From contig NC_080564.1 in assembly GCF_030253575.1 (NCBI RefSeq), positions 9,406,501 through 9,470,500 of the forward strand: a stretch of DNA of 64,000 nt. The letters are read 5' to 3'. Positions 11,101 through 23,765 of this stretch are shown here, piece by piece. The translations under genes were made by a program, and so were the position numbers. Numbering within the stretch: the stretch's first letter is position 1; every line of letters starts with the position of its first letter. The notes under the pieces are model-generated. The model had not been told where the DNA came from. It worked only from the letters and a program-made list of their open reading frames with translations, and did no database searches. The DNA is from Rhododendron vialii. Lineage: Eukaryota > Streptophyta > Magnoliopsida > Ericales > Ericaceae.

Positions 11101-13895
11101 ACGTAGATTGTGGAAACCCTAGCCCCATACCTCACGCTCCCCGTTCTCCCTCAGTCTCAATCTCCCTCTTTTCAATCGCTCTTCTAGCACCACCGACCGG
11201 CGCGACGAGTCACCATCGGAACTACCACCGTTGGAGGCTCTCAGGGCCCGCTCTCTATATCTGTATCTTCCATTGCTTCCCCTGCCTCATCTACCACCAT
11301 GTATTCATGTAAGCCAAAATCTCCCTTCGATCCACCGCCACCAACCCAACACCAGCAGGCACCGGATCGCCTCTCCATTAGCCGCACCAGTCCTCTCCAT
11401 CACCGCACCACCTCTCCAGGTATCTCTCTCTGGTGATGGATTTTTTGAAAAATCCCAAACCCCAATCCTCAAACTCCGAAATTCAAAACCGTAAACCCAT
11501 TGTTTGTGTATATAAAGTATCCAGATTTTTTATTTGAAGAGAAAAAAATTAGCTACAACGATCAGATTACTTTGGGTTTCTTGATTTGGACTTTGATTTC
11601 AGCCAGAATTTGGTCTCCACAGAGTTAGATTGGGGATTGATGTATGGAGTTGTTTACAGGCGAAGAGTTTTGATTATTATTTCTTTTAAGGCAAAAAAAA
11701 TTAGCCAATATGCATATATTTTTTGAAGTTTTGTGGTTGTTTTAAAGTTTTACTTGAAATTTGTTGAAATTTTTGTATCAATATTGTTCTGCCCATCATT
11801 TACGTTATTGTTCCCATCTCTCACAACTTATTAGCAATAGAAATATTAATGCTATTGTTCAAAAGGTATATGGACCCATTAATGCGAATTTGGTTGCCTG
11901 GACTTCCCTTCTATCAGTGTAAGTGAAAAATGGCCACGGCTGTGTTCTTAGGATATGGTTTTTGGCGTTTCTGAACATGTACTTCAATTGTCTTCTAAGT
12001 GTTTGATGAAATGTACCAACTACAATAGCCTTATGCTTTCGTTAATTTTTTTTTATAATTATTTTCCAAAATCTTCAGCAGAATCGGCCCCCCACTTTAA
12101 ACCAATTTTACCAAAATCTTATGAATTTGAGGTACGCAAAAACCATTCCTTTTTCCCTCATAGTTATCATTCCAAGTTGGCTAACATTGAGATTTAGTCT
12201 ATCCATATTGGTTCTTGGTTTATTTCATATATTGTTCACGTCGCAATTTAGGTCTTTTTGTTAGGTTTTTGGATTAGCAGTGCTTAGACGCGTAGAGAAG
12301 AGACATATCTTTGTATCGTAACCTTATCTCTAATCTAAATAGATATACACACACGTATTGAGAATTACACTGATGCTTGCTCTATTGCACAATTACAAAA
12401 GTTTACCCCTAACTGAAATCTATTCTAATTCCACGTGATTCTAATATATAAAGCTTACCTCTAATGGAATTTACTCTTTAAGTGATTCCCTTTTCCATGT
12501 CTGTGCGTGGGAAAGAAAAAAAAAAGAAAGAGAAATTTCTTAGGACCTTATGGCCTTACCAAAGTAGAAATGTATAGAAGGCCCATGGCAATTATCAGCA
12601 AGGAGCGCGCGCGCACACACACACAAACCTAGTGATTGTTTGCATGATTCAATATCGGAATTGGTTGTCAAATGAATATGTTGCTCATTAACTCCTCTTT
12701 GCCCATGTAAACTCTATTTCAAGTTGTCAATGTGGTTTATAGGAAAAGATTTTGCCTCTTTTTTTGATTATTTTCTGAAGTCCATCTTTTTACTAATGGC
12801 TCCTTCATTAAGTCTCCCATTGCACATGATTCTCCCGTGATCAATTCTATGGATTTTGTTTTGGGGGCTCTTTGTTAAAAGTTGATTTTTACCTTAAAAG
12901 TTGTAAAATAACATCGCAACTGATTTATTTTCATATGTATGTTTTGCTATTTTGTTTCATGTTTGAACCGAAAGCTGTTTTAGTGGTGAGATCTGATTTC
13001 CACTACTACTATATTATTAGAGCAATATGATCAACTTCTTTTGTTTGTGATTTCTGAGTTATATGTTCAGATAAAATTCAATGGCTGCATCGACGCCGTA
13101 GAGGTAAAGGAAAATCTATGTGCATAATTTATGGGGCTTAGAGGTTAATGCTATTTTGAATACAATAGACCAATGCATTTTAGTTATCGAATAGAGCTAC
13201 TCTTTACTTTTCTCTTTTCAAAAGATTTGCAGGCTCAAACTTTCAAATGAGGCGAGGACCAAAATTCTACCTGAGGGGCTGCAAACCCAGGTACAGTAAA
13301 TTATGTTTCAACTTAAATTCAATTCTTACTGTAATCAATATTAGTAAATTCGTTTTCTCCTTTTTGTATTAACTAATTTGTTTTTAAGCATTTGTACATG
13401 TGTTACATTGGATGGACCTCTACACACATTTTATTTGTATGGTCGGCTGTTTAAGTCTTTGTTTAATGTTTACCTCAACTCCAGCCACGTATTTATTGAC
13501 CCGGCTCTGTATCAAATCATACCTTTTGAGTTCTCTACTTAATGAGGTTTACAATATTGAAGAGTTCAATATGAGATATATTCATTTATTGTGATGAAAA
13601 GGTTAGATGGTTGTCGGCTCAACAAATAGTATGTCATTACTTATTAGTTATGAACATGCAATATGCCTCACAGAAAAAGAACAAAAAAAAAAAACAGAGA
13701 TCTTTTCCTCTTCATTTGATCGTGGTTATGTACAATGAACTGAAAGTTTCAAACGAAAAAAGAAGAGGGGAAAGTGAGAAATAAATAGTATATTTGACAC
13801 AGGCCATTACTGTGATCCATTTTTTGACTTCATTTTCCTTTTAGGACCTCTGAAGTTTCGACGCAGCTGGCTTTGAAAGTAGCTCAGTTTTGATT
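11101..13895 (+). other. Possible transcribed unit: C-rich leader block and short exon-like islands
   Basis: From 11101 the base composition changes abruptly to C-rich, pyrimidine-rich text typical of plant 5' leaders. An ATG at 11299 in a good context (ACCACCATGT) opens a proline- and serine-rich reading that meets a donor-like CTCCAG|GTATCT at 11419. Further short open segments bounded by AG and GT follow near 11603-11659, 11840-11918, 12079-12131, 13071-13105, 13230-13291 and 13843-13895, the last ending in a stop. I could not assemble them into a protein I recognise, nor prove the splice phases. It may be a real small gene, a long non-coding RNA, or a decayed gene. Confidence 0.3.
12605..12626. 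repeat. (GC)n(AC)n compound microsatellite
   Basis: A GCGCGCGCG run passes directly into ACACACACACACA. Confidence 0.8.
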
Positions 13896-14797
13896 GTAAT
13901 CATTTGTTGCTACGTAGCACGCACAGAGACACGAATACGAATGTGGGATTTTTAAAAAGATGTTGAGACAGATTAATTTACTAGCTATCAAAAAAGTAGC
14001 AGTCTACTTTTATTTTAGTTTACATAAACCAACGCATAGCAGTCTACTTTTAGTATGCTAATGTCTAACTATCAAAAGTAGTAAGTACGAAGGCCAGTGG
14101 ATCATGTCATACTTTGCTCAATGGGCTGGAGGAATTGGATAAATATTTAAGGCACATGTGTGTTTTCTACCTCTGAAGTATCACAGCATCATTAACATTG
14201 AGTTAGAAACTTCTTTGTTTTTTTAGTTGAAGTTTGTAGTATCTACTTAACTGGTATCATTAGGTACCCTCATTGAAAAAAGTTTATCTTTTTGGGTAAG
14301 TTGATTTCAGAATGGCATGTGGTGTTAATCTTTTTGAATTTTCGTTTTCATGAGTTGGGGTTTGAAGAAACTTATCTTGAGTACCTGCTTCTATTGTGTT
14401 TCACAACATAGTTTCCTCCGGGTCTTATCATCAATTCTTTTGAGATATTTGGACTTACCTCTTTGTATCTTTCTTTTGATTCATTGGCTCGATAGTCTCG
14501 GTTTACATTCAATAGTGCTATTGTTTGAAGCATAAGGAAGCAATGCATGCCTTTTTCTTTTTCTTATATGCATTTGGACTTGACCATAATCTAAACATGG
14601 ATACTTCAACTTATATATGTACAAATGCAAAGGAATGGTGTGTACAATTCTATAAGAGTGACTTAAATACCCCACTCACAACTTGGATGCATGAAAATAA
14701 AGAATAAGTACCAATGTGTATTTCCTTGGTGTATTCTCTTTCTGATTACCCTATGTCATGTTTGAAATGAAAGAAATAGGAATATTGTTTGAGAAAT

Positions 14798-14907
14798 GAT
14801 TTTGCCATTCCCTTTTTTTGTTAACGCCACTCCCCTGCAAGTGTATTTTTGCACCAAAAATACACTTGCAAGGGAGTGACGTTAACAAAAAAGGGAGTGG
14901 CAAAATC
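14798..14907. mobile_element. Small hairpin MITE
   Basis: This 110-bp near-perfect palindrome reads GATTTTGCCATTCCC... on the left and ...GGGAGTGGCAAAATC on the right. The arms are about 50 bases with a very small loop around GCACC at 14851. It has no coding capacity and its superfamily is not clear. Confidence 0.75.
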
Positions 14908-15606
14908 AACAGCCTATTGTTTATCTATCTTAGTCTTTGGCATGCTACATTTAGGAATGTGGACAAAATTATTTCATCATTTAGTCTATGATAAAAATTA
15001 TTACTACAAAAAATTGTTGTTAGTTGCTGTTTATAGGTCCCTGAATTTCTATTAGTGTTGATATTATTTTTGTAGTTCAAAAACATTCCTCCTACTTTGT
15101 AATCTTTGACCAATGCTTTTTTTATGCTGTCTTAAGATTTCTTTTACATGTGAATTCATACAGGAGAACTCAGCTTTGACATCCACATCAATGAGTCTCA
15201 ATGAAGGAGACTAACTTGGTCACGGTAAATATGCAAGTGCATATGGAAGAAAGAAATGTAACAAATACCTTTCTTTTTTTGGTGAAACTATGAATAGGCC
15301 TGAATACATAATCATTATTCTTGAACCTTATACCTCGGAAACTAGGGCTTTGTGGCATACATATTTGTAGTTTTTTTAGAGAGTTTTTGGTACGGCATGG
15401 CTTGCCGAAACCCGCAATAGTTTGCATATTGCTATTTAATCTTTTTTTTTTTGCTTTCTTTTGCATTCTTATTTTAGTTGACTTCCTTTTTCCACAGTTT
15501 GGTTTAATTTGGAAACTCGGGGTCGATTGTGGTACCAATGCTGCCATGCATACAAATTTGAACATTGTTGAGGTTGCTATGTGAACAGTAATTATAGTTG
15601 GATTTA

Positions 15607-15892
15607 GGGAAGTGCTACAATACACACCCCTTATTTGGGTGTGTATCATATGCACCCTTATTAAAACACACTAAAATGTTATGATTCTCAAAATGTTATG
15701 AATCTATTGCTAAAAAGTTATGAATCATATTGATAAAAAGTCACGAATTTTTAGTATAAAAGTTACGATACGAAATAAAATGTTATGAATGACCGGTCCT
15801 ACAAGGAATTTTTTATGAGGTGGCACAATATGAGCCACACAATAGGTACATATGGTACACACCTTAAAGGGATGTATATTGAAGACTTTCCC
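15607..15892. mobile_element. MITE with imperfect terminal inverted repeats
   Basis: The left end GGGAAGTGCTACAATACACA is mirrored by the right end, reverse complement GGGAAAGTCTTCAATATACA. Both continue into a GTGTGTAxCATATG motif. The interior holds several GTTATGAAT-like short repeats. Short open frames over it (15785-16060) run out of the element and are not convincing. Confidence 0.6.
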
Positions 15893-16059
15893 TTGTATAT
15901 TTGTGAGATATTGGTTGGAATGAACTGTTTAGAAGTGTGCAGTTATTACTCTCTTTGTGCTTCGTCTCCATTTAACGGTCTCTCTTATATGCGTTTGAGT
16001 TTGTGTATGCAAAAGTCAGGATTGAAAAATTGTTTGTCTTTATTTGTTGATTCAAGTTA

Positions 16060-17840
16060 ACCATATCAATCGATATGATAAGTTATCGTTTTTCGCATAG
16101 TTGAATTTGTTGGACATTGGATTGTGGGTTTATATATTGCACATGAGTTCAGTATTTTTTTTGTGCTGATTGTTTGAGCCATTTATCGGATGGGACTTCA
16201 ATATTTATTTGCATGTGCTCAAGTACGGGCATGCGCTAGTTCTTTGATGTTACCCAACGTCTAAACAAAACTATTGATAAAAGGAAATCAACTTCAGACC
16301 CAACAAAACTGCTGAATTTTCAGCTTAGAAAAAAAAGAGAAAAAAGAAAAGAAAAGAAAAGAAAAGCTAGCTATATAGATACATGACATGGGTACTGAAA
16401 AGTTCAAAATATAAAAAATAAATAAATCAAAGTATACGTGTATTATCTTCGCGTTGTGTGCCGTTGCCTTAGGTTTTCGGCTCTATTTATGTGTTGTAGT
16501 CATGGGTTTTTGGGTTGGGTTGTGTCAGCCCCTGTTAGTAATAAACAACCACGATCCAATCAACAGTTTTAGTTGTCTTCAATGGTCTCTTCTTCGTTTC
16601 ATACATACATGCATACATACATACATTTTTAATTCACACACACACAGTAGTTTTTAGGATAAGTACTGATTTAAGTCGGCACGATCTAGACAGCGGTTAT
16701 TTACTCCAATTTTATGCTCGTTGTGTAGCTTTGTTCGTGTTTTGCTATTAGGCGTCTGAGGAGTGGTTGGTGGGTTGGTTGGTCAGTTGATAATTGGAGT
16801 TTGGCCGGAGACAGATTCACTATTTCCCTCGGTCTTGTGTGGAGTAGGGATTTTCTAGAGGCTAAGGCAGATAAGAGGGCTTGGAACAGTACTTCCAATA
16901 GGGTGGGGAGGTAGGAGTTGAGTCCGGTGGTGGTTTGTTTGCTTTTTAGTAGTTGATGTTTCATTTATGCATTCTCTATCGATTTCTGTGTTGTAATTTG
17001 TTTTTCAGCCATCTAGTTGTATGAGGTATTTTCCAACCAAAGTGCTAGAGTCGCTACGTTGCAATTGGTGGGCAGTCTCTCTATAGAAAGTATTGTCAAT
17101 TGTGGAACTACTGTGTCAGCTATACATTGACAAGTTGCATGAGCTTCTCTAACATCAAACCGTCTGATCAATTAATAGCTGGTGCATCCTTCATTTAATT
17201 TAGATATGTTATTTATCTCACTCGCGCACAATAAATCTTTTTATCAGTTGTATTAAATATACATTGGTGAATTGTAATGCTTATTATAAATGAATTTCTT
17301 GCCCTTCCAGTTTAAAAAAAAAAAAAAAAAAACCCTTATTGATAGTATTACCCCACCAACAAACTAATAGAACATAAACTGAAGTTTTTGCTCAGAGTAC
17401 GCTTTTCATTGGCCCTGTTAGATTTCTTCAACAAGATAGTATTAAGCGGAGGAGTAGTATTAACATTATGGTGATAAATTCGGTTTGAGATGTGATTTTG
17501 ACATTCCAATTTTAGCTAATAGCATTTCATTTTTAATTATATTTTCTCACATGATTAATACATAACGCGGAGTGCTAGTAGTTAAAATTGGAGTATTAAA
17601 ATCAAATTCGATTCGATTTCTCCGTCCAATTAGCTTTCCTAAACCGAAGTTCTAGGACTATTTTTTAAAATTTTTTTACCAACAGAAATAATAATAAATT
17701 ACTTCATCGCAGTCTCATGGTACAATGGAATAATCCTTTGTTACTCTAAAACCGTGAGTATCTTTTTATCATTCATGATCGGATATCCAAATCAAAGTGA
17801 GACCATATGTTACACGTCTTCCAAAATGGGAGGTCTCTTC
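16060..17840. other. Intergenic, no gene recognised
   Basis: Low-complexity AT-rich DNA with an AAAAG repeat near 16330-16365, a CATA repeat near 16603-16625 and a long A-run near 17318-17333. The GT-rich stretch at 16700-16960 shows no coding pattern that I can support. Confidence 0.5.
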
Positions 17841-17841
17841 A

Positions 17842-19408
17842 GAAGGAGAAATTATTCGTTGTCCTTGGGGCAACATACAGGTGGTGCTTCTCCCATTAGA
17901 ATTTGTCCAATTGAATTTGTGTCAGACTTCTGCCGGGGAGGAGAAATTAATTGTTGCCCAAACGGATTAAAATTTAAATTTGGAACACTGACCCACGTTT
18001 TTCTCTCTCACTACACACAGCCTTCTCTCTAAAATAAATTAAGTGTTCCAAATTTCAATCCGTTTGAATTGGTGAGAATATTTTATTTTTTTTATCATTT
18101 AATTCTACAGGGTCATAATTAAATTTTGAATATAGGGCTCTCGTTGATTAACTCTAAGAAAGTCGTAGAATCAAATATCTCTTACGACTAACCAACGAGA
18201 GCCCTAGAGTCAAAATTTAATTATGACCCTTTAGAATTAAATGATTAGAAAAATAAAATCTTCTGACCCATTCAAACGGATTGAAATTTGGAACATTTAA
18301 TTTTTCAACCTGCAGTTTATATATTAAAAAATATGGTTAAAAAATTAAGTGCTCCAAATTTCAATCCGTTTGAATGGGTGAGAAGATTTTATTTTTTTAA
18401 TCATTTAATTCAAAAGGGTCATAATTAAATTTTGACTATAGGGCTCTCGTTGATTAACCCTAAGAAAGTCGTAGAATCAAATATCTCTTGGGACTGACCA
18501 ACGAGAGCCCTAGAGTCAAAATTTAATTATGACCCCTTAGAATTAAATGATTAGAAAAATAAAATCTTCTCACCCATTCAAACGGATTGAAATTTGGAGC
18601 ACTTAATTTTTCAACCTGCAGTTTATATATTAAAAAATATGGTTAAAAAATTAAGTGCTCCAAATTTCAATCCGTTCGAATAGGTGAGAAGATTTTATTT
18701 TTTTAATCATTTAATTCTAAAGGGTCATAATTAAATTTTGACTGTAGGGCTCTCGTTAATTAACCCTAAGAAAGTCGTAGAATCAAATATCTCTTAGGAC
18801 TAACCAACGAGAGTCCTATAGTCAAAATTTAATTATGACCCTTTAGAATTAAATGATTAGAAAAATAAAATCTTCTCACCCATTCAAACGGATTGAAATT
18901 CGGAGCACTTAATTTTTTAACCATATTTTTTAATATATAAACTGCAGGTTGAAAAATTAAGTGTTCCAAATTTCAATCCGTTTGAATGGGTGAGAAGAAT
19001 TTATTTTTCTAATTATTTAATTCTAAAGGGTCATAATTAAATTTTGACTCTAGGGCTCTCGTTGGTTAGTCCTAAGAGACATTTGATTCTACAACTTTCT
19101 TAGGGCTAATCAACGAGAGCCCTATAGTCAAAATTTAATTATGACCTATTAGAATTAAATGATCAAAAAAAATAAAATATTCTCACCCATTCAAACAGAT
19201 TAAAATTTGGAACACTTAATTAATTTTAGAGAGAAGGCTATGTACAGTGGGAGAGAAGAACGTGTTTAAATTTTAATCCGTTTGGGCAACGAATAATTTC
19301 TCCTTACCGGCAAAAGTCTGACACAAATTCAGTTGGGCAAATTCTAATTGGTGGAAGGCACCACTTATGTGTGTTGCCCCAAGGGTAACGAATAATTTCT
19401 CCTTCAGA
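17842..19408. mobile_element. Foldback element with four palindromic units
   Basis: The outer terminal inverted repeats are about 190-195 bp: 17842-18036 begins GAAGGAGAAATTATTCGTT, and 19221-19408 is its diverged reverse complement. Between them lie four units of about 266 bp at 18037-18303, 18343-18606, 18649-18915 and 18955-19220. Each is itself a palindrome bounded by AATTAAGTG(T/C)TCC and GGA(G/A)CA(C/T)TTAATT. The units are joined by 40-bp spacers containing CAACCTGCAGTTTATATATT. Spacers 1 and 2 have the same orientation; spacer 3 and the centre of unit 4 are inverted. The outer arms also contain the ACGGATTxAAATTTGGAACAC core of the units. No protein is encoded. The target-site duplication is ambiguous because TTCAGAAGG overlaps the end on both sides. 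Superfamily not assigned. Confidence 0.85.
18037..19220. repeat. Four-unit palindromic tandem array (period about 306 bp)
   Basis: This is the core of the foldback element. Arms of roughly 110 bases per unit flank an asymmetric centre containing GGCTCTCGTTGATTAACCCT and TCTTAGGACTAACCAACGAG. The centre of unit 4 reads in the opposite direction. A transcript across any unit would fold into a long hairpin. Confidence 0.85.
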
Positions 19409-19409
19409 A

Positions 19410-20970
19410 GGTAAAAAATAAAATGAAAGGACATCAAATTTTGCTTTAATTAATTAGCCCAAATTCGGACTACATTATTTATTATCTAAATTTGTGTCAA
19501 TTTTTTTTTATTTTTCGATTCATCTCAATCTAGAGAAATTTAAAAATGAAAAATTACGGGCAAATGTTAGATGTTTTTTTTTTTTATCGGCAAAGAGATA
19601 TTTTTATTAATCCTTGAAAACAAAGATTAAACGGATTTTTTAAAAATGTTTAAAGTTATTCACTTTAGACAAAAATATCTAATGCATAGTTTTTATTAAT
19701 TTTAAAAATTCAATGCATATTTGTTACTCCTACTTTTCTAATTTTTCTAACCGACACAAGTTTTAAAAATAAATAGTAAAAGTCAAAAAAGTACACGAGC
19801 TAAAAGAAAAACTTAAAATTAGTAACTCTACATCAATGCAGCTTTTTCAAAGTGAAAATGTCGAAACAATGACATCATACCAAGAAAACGTGAAGTGAAT
19901 ATCAACTCAATTATGGATATTGATGGTATGGATATTGATGGCAAGGGTACAAAGAGTTACCGATATGCATGTGAGACCCACTTTGAGACCCCACAAAAAT
20001 GTTACAGTAGATCTATTCACTAAAAATTTTCGAGTTTTCTGGTAATATAAGATCAATCGCATACTTATAATTACTTGATCTTATTGTCCAATTTTCCATT
20101 CAAAATCTTGAATTCGAAATGACATTTAAAGAAAAGTTCCAAAAGGAAACTTGAAAAATTATGTTTAAATTAATTAACGATTTAGATTATTTGTATAAAT
20201 TTCTAAAGTGGACTCCACACACCCCTTAATATATTATCTGCATCCTTGTGATCTATGCCCATAGTAATTTTTTTTTTTTTTGCAAATCAAAGGTTACCTT
20301 TGGTCAAATCAGTACTGCTTGAGACTACTCCCTCTTATTACACCATGAATTGCAATCAGTCACAAGCAAAATCCACCATTCATTTGAGCTAGGACTTCCC
20401 TTGGGGCTCTTCCCAGGACCGTCCGTTGCATGCCATCCGTTGGCCCAACGTCGCCAAGGATAAAACTTTGGGGGTCTTGTTTTGGGTAGCATGAGGATGA
20501 ACAGACTGGTTCAGATTTTTCAAGGGCTTAAAATAAAAATTAAAAATAGAGCATCTTTTGTTGGACTATGATAAGGGATAAAAAAAATAGGAGGGGTCCT
20601 TACAATTTAAATTTTTTTGAAGGTCTACAGCGACCACAACACTTGCTTTAGCTTAAGATCGGCTCTGAGGATGAGACACATCAAATACCATTTCCATGGC
20701 GAAACTCAATTTGAAAACTCCACAAAGATAGGACTCTCTCTGTGGGCGCGAGTAAATCCGTGGTAAGGAGTACAACACCACACCACCATGTCTCAGTCCA
20801 AACTTTCTGCCACCTGGGGAAGTATGTCCAAAGATAGAGAATTAATCGCCTTTTCAATTTGGGTACTAGCTAGAGTGCTTGTTAATAATGGCCAGCTTGA
20901 TGCTTCTTTTTGGTTCAATATGGCCTTGATCAAAAAAATAAACGACAGGCAAAACTGGCGAAAAAAACTA
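19410..20970. other. Intergenic, no gene recognised
   Basis: AT-rich DNA with T-runs at 19574 and 20268. The small open frame at 20788-20985 (MSQSKLSATWGSMSKDRE...) runs into the MITE at 20971 and resembles no known protein. Confidence 0.45.
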
Positions 20971-21225
20971 CTCCCTCCGTTCTGATTTGTTAATTTATTT
21001 TGGGAGTTGTGCCAAAGTCGTGCCGCTTTTTCATTTGATTATTCTCCTCTTAATATATAATATTTTATTTTATGTAATTTTGAAATTTTGCATAGTAGAG
21101 TTAATTGGGATCTATAAAGCAAAATTCATATTTAATATCAAATAGTATATTACTAATAAAAAGTATAACCAATTAAAGATCTGGTTAGGATAGAACGAGA
21201 GACAAACAAATGGGGTTGCAAGGAG
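20971..21225. mobile_element. Degenerate Stowaway-like MITE
   Basis: The left end is CTCCCTCCGTTCTGATTTGTT and the right end is ...AACAAATGGGGTTGCAAGGAG, with TA on both sides. The termini are weaker than in the copies at 1301, 38468 and 49102. Confidence 0.55.
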
Positions 21226-21820
21226 TATTTTGAGAGATTAATCCTAACGCCACTAGTCTGGGCCCAATTAAAGCAATGGCTAAGCATTGTATGAATTGGA
21301 CCTATAAAATATTAATAGCATTGTGAGTGGGGAAATCCTAAAACCGAAGACCTTTTGAGATTTGTTGGTTACCAGATAACTACCATTACCCCAAATCTAG
21401 GGTGTTTAGAGCATGTCTCGTTCCATTCCACATTTGAAAATTTTAAAAAGATTTTACATCCCTTTATGATAAAATCAATAAAAAAAAAATTACATGATAA
21501 TAAATTTCAAAAAAGACTATACATGATAGACCTCAAATGCATCTCTACAATACTTTGTCATTGCTTTAATTATCAATGGATTGGATAAGGAACAAAGTAG
21601 GGGAGACGATGAGGAACAAATTTTCACATTGCTTAAATATATAAAATGAATAATCACTTAATACGATGTTATGGGCTCTCCACCTAATAATTTTACCATT
21701 TGTTATAGTCTAAAGTTTCTGGAGTAAATATATTGAACGAGCAAATCTGTTGTCCCGTATAACATCGATCTTTATTGAATTTTTTTTTCCTTCTATGTAT
21801 TTGTTCCTATGACAGAATTA

Positions 21821-22232
21821 CCTATTCTAAGTTCTGCTAAGGATTTTTTGAGATTTTTGGGTTTTTTCTCGTTTTGTTTTTATTTAAATTTTTTTCGTAT
21901 TTGTTAATTTTGAGCCTAGCTTTTACGCATTATTAATTCGTCTCGTCAAGACGAATCGAAAAAGTAAAAAAATTGTGACTTTTACCCATATTTTTTAAAT
22001 ATCAAAGATAAAGCCCAAAAATTCTAAAAAGCCATTTTTTTGGGCTTTAACTTTGATATTTTTAAAAATACTTGGGTAAAACTCATAATTTTTTACTTTT
22101 TCAATTCGTCTTGACGAGACGAATCAATAAAAGTTAGGTGCAACATGACAAACGTCCAAAAAAAATTTGAATAAGGACAAAACAATAAAAAAAACTAAAA
22201 AAAAAAATTAGCGGAAGTCTAGGTTAGGTGAG
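21821..22232. mobile_element. Long-hairpin MITE
   Basis: Long terminal inverted repeats cover almost the whole element. The best part is 21936-22020 against 22040-22124 (ATTCGTCTCGTCAAGACGAAT on the left, its mirror on the right, plus matching ATATCAAAG and GGGCTTT blocks). Weaker pairing continues out to CCTATTCTAAG at 21821 and CTTAGGTTAGG-like text at about 22232. No coding capacity. Confidence 0.7.
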
Positions 22233-22784
22233 GTCAGACGAAGTTTCTTGGACATACAAAAAAATCATGGACGGTTTTTTTAATTGATTTCATACTCCCC
22301 TTTTGGCTACCCATACTCTTTTTTTTTTTTTTTTGTCTTTATCCACTCGAATTTACTACTATCTTGTCTCTTATTCAATAAATTTTTTTACACATTCAAA
22401 GATAATATTGTAAATTTATGTAGATAAAAATAAAAGAAAGTATGAGTGATTAAAAGGGGAGTGTGAAATTTTTTTTTATTTTTTATTTGAACTGAAATCA
22501 TGGAAGGACAGAGAATCTGACACACATGAGGGACACGAGTGGTCCAAACGAGTCACGCACGCACAAAAAGACAAGCTCTAATTCGGGCAATATGGTCTTG
22601 ATCAGTGTTCTCCAACACACACAATAAAACCTTATCCATACGTTGTTAGTGACAAGGTCGAACTTCCCCAGAAAACAGGTTCCACACAAGCCCGTCTGCA
22701 TCCACCCAATTAGAGTCATCATCCGGTTCTAACTTTTAAGCCTTTACCACCATGTCAACCTCTCTAGCACAAGTCGTGGTGGAG

Positions 22785-23203
22785 GAGCATCCACGATGAG
22801 TGTACTAACTAGTGTTTTAATTGCGTATGTTAAGATTTAGCAAATAAAAATGTATTCTTTGTGCCATAATGCTTGCATTAGTTTGTGTGTTAGAATGTGT
22901 TAAATCTTCTATTGTGCTAGCATGTGTGCCAAATTTGACAACTATGCTAGCAAACAATAAGTGGATCCCACCTCTATAATTCAAATTCCAACCATAAAAT
23001 ATAAATGTCCATTATTCTTAATATACACTTATGGGACCCATTTTTTATCCTAACAAATATTTTAACACACAAATTTACCAAATTCATTGTAGATCTTCTA
23101 ACACACTCCTATGTTAGCAATGTCTAACATAAATTTGTGGAACCCATTTTTATCTTAATACACATTTTAACAAATAAATATATCAAACCCATTGCGGATG
23201 CTC
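22785..23203. mobile_element. MITE with GAGCATCC termini
   Basis: The left end GAGCATCCACGATGAGTGT is mirrored by the right end, reverse complement GAGCATCCGCAATGGGTTT. The interior contains several AACACAC/TGTTAGAA motifs in both orientations. This terminus type is common among short plant DNA elements. No clear target-site duplication was seen. Confidence 0.6.
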
Positions 23204-23765
23204 TGATGGCCCCGTTCCGCTAACTGCGTTTGGCTTGATGTACTTTAATTACTAGCCACTAACGCTACCTCAGAAAAAAAAAAAAAAAAAACTCTTTGGG
23301 TTGAGCCATCTGTTTGTATTATTTCAAGCACACAAGTCATTCAAATACTCCCCAAGTTAGAGAAATTTTTCAACGCGGGATAGACACGGGCCACGTGATG
23401 TCGAGCATGCATTTCGACTGTCCAAACGTGTTTTTGGACAGCCTAGATCTGTTTAGGCTTGAAGGGATGTTTCGACAATTTTACACTAAAAAATTACCCA
23501 AACAAATTTGGGCCGTCTAAAACATGACCGAAATTGTGTTCGGCACCACGTGGCACATGCCCACCCAGCACTTCTCCCCCGGGGAGTAGTTGGCATAGTT
23601 GTCCTTGTCCCCCAAAAAAATCTCTCTGTTTTCCGCTTCACTTTCTCTGTTTTTATTGCTAACACCGTTTCGCTGCGTCCTTCTGCCACCGCTGTCCTGT
23701 TCACATTACAAACCCTTTTTCTCCCCGTTTTCTCTTGTACGTTACTTGTGTCCTTGCAGTTATAT

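Noticed and set aside
17842-19408. CRISPR-like array
   Set aside because: Units are 266-bp palindromes in a plant genome with no unique spacers; this is a transposon-type foldback structure.
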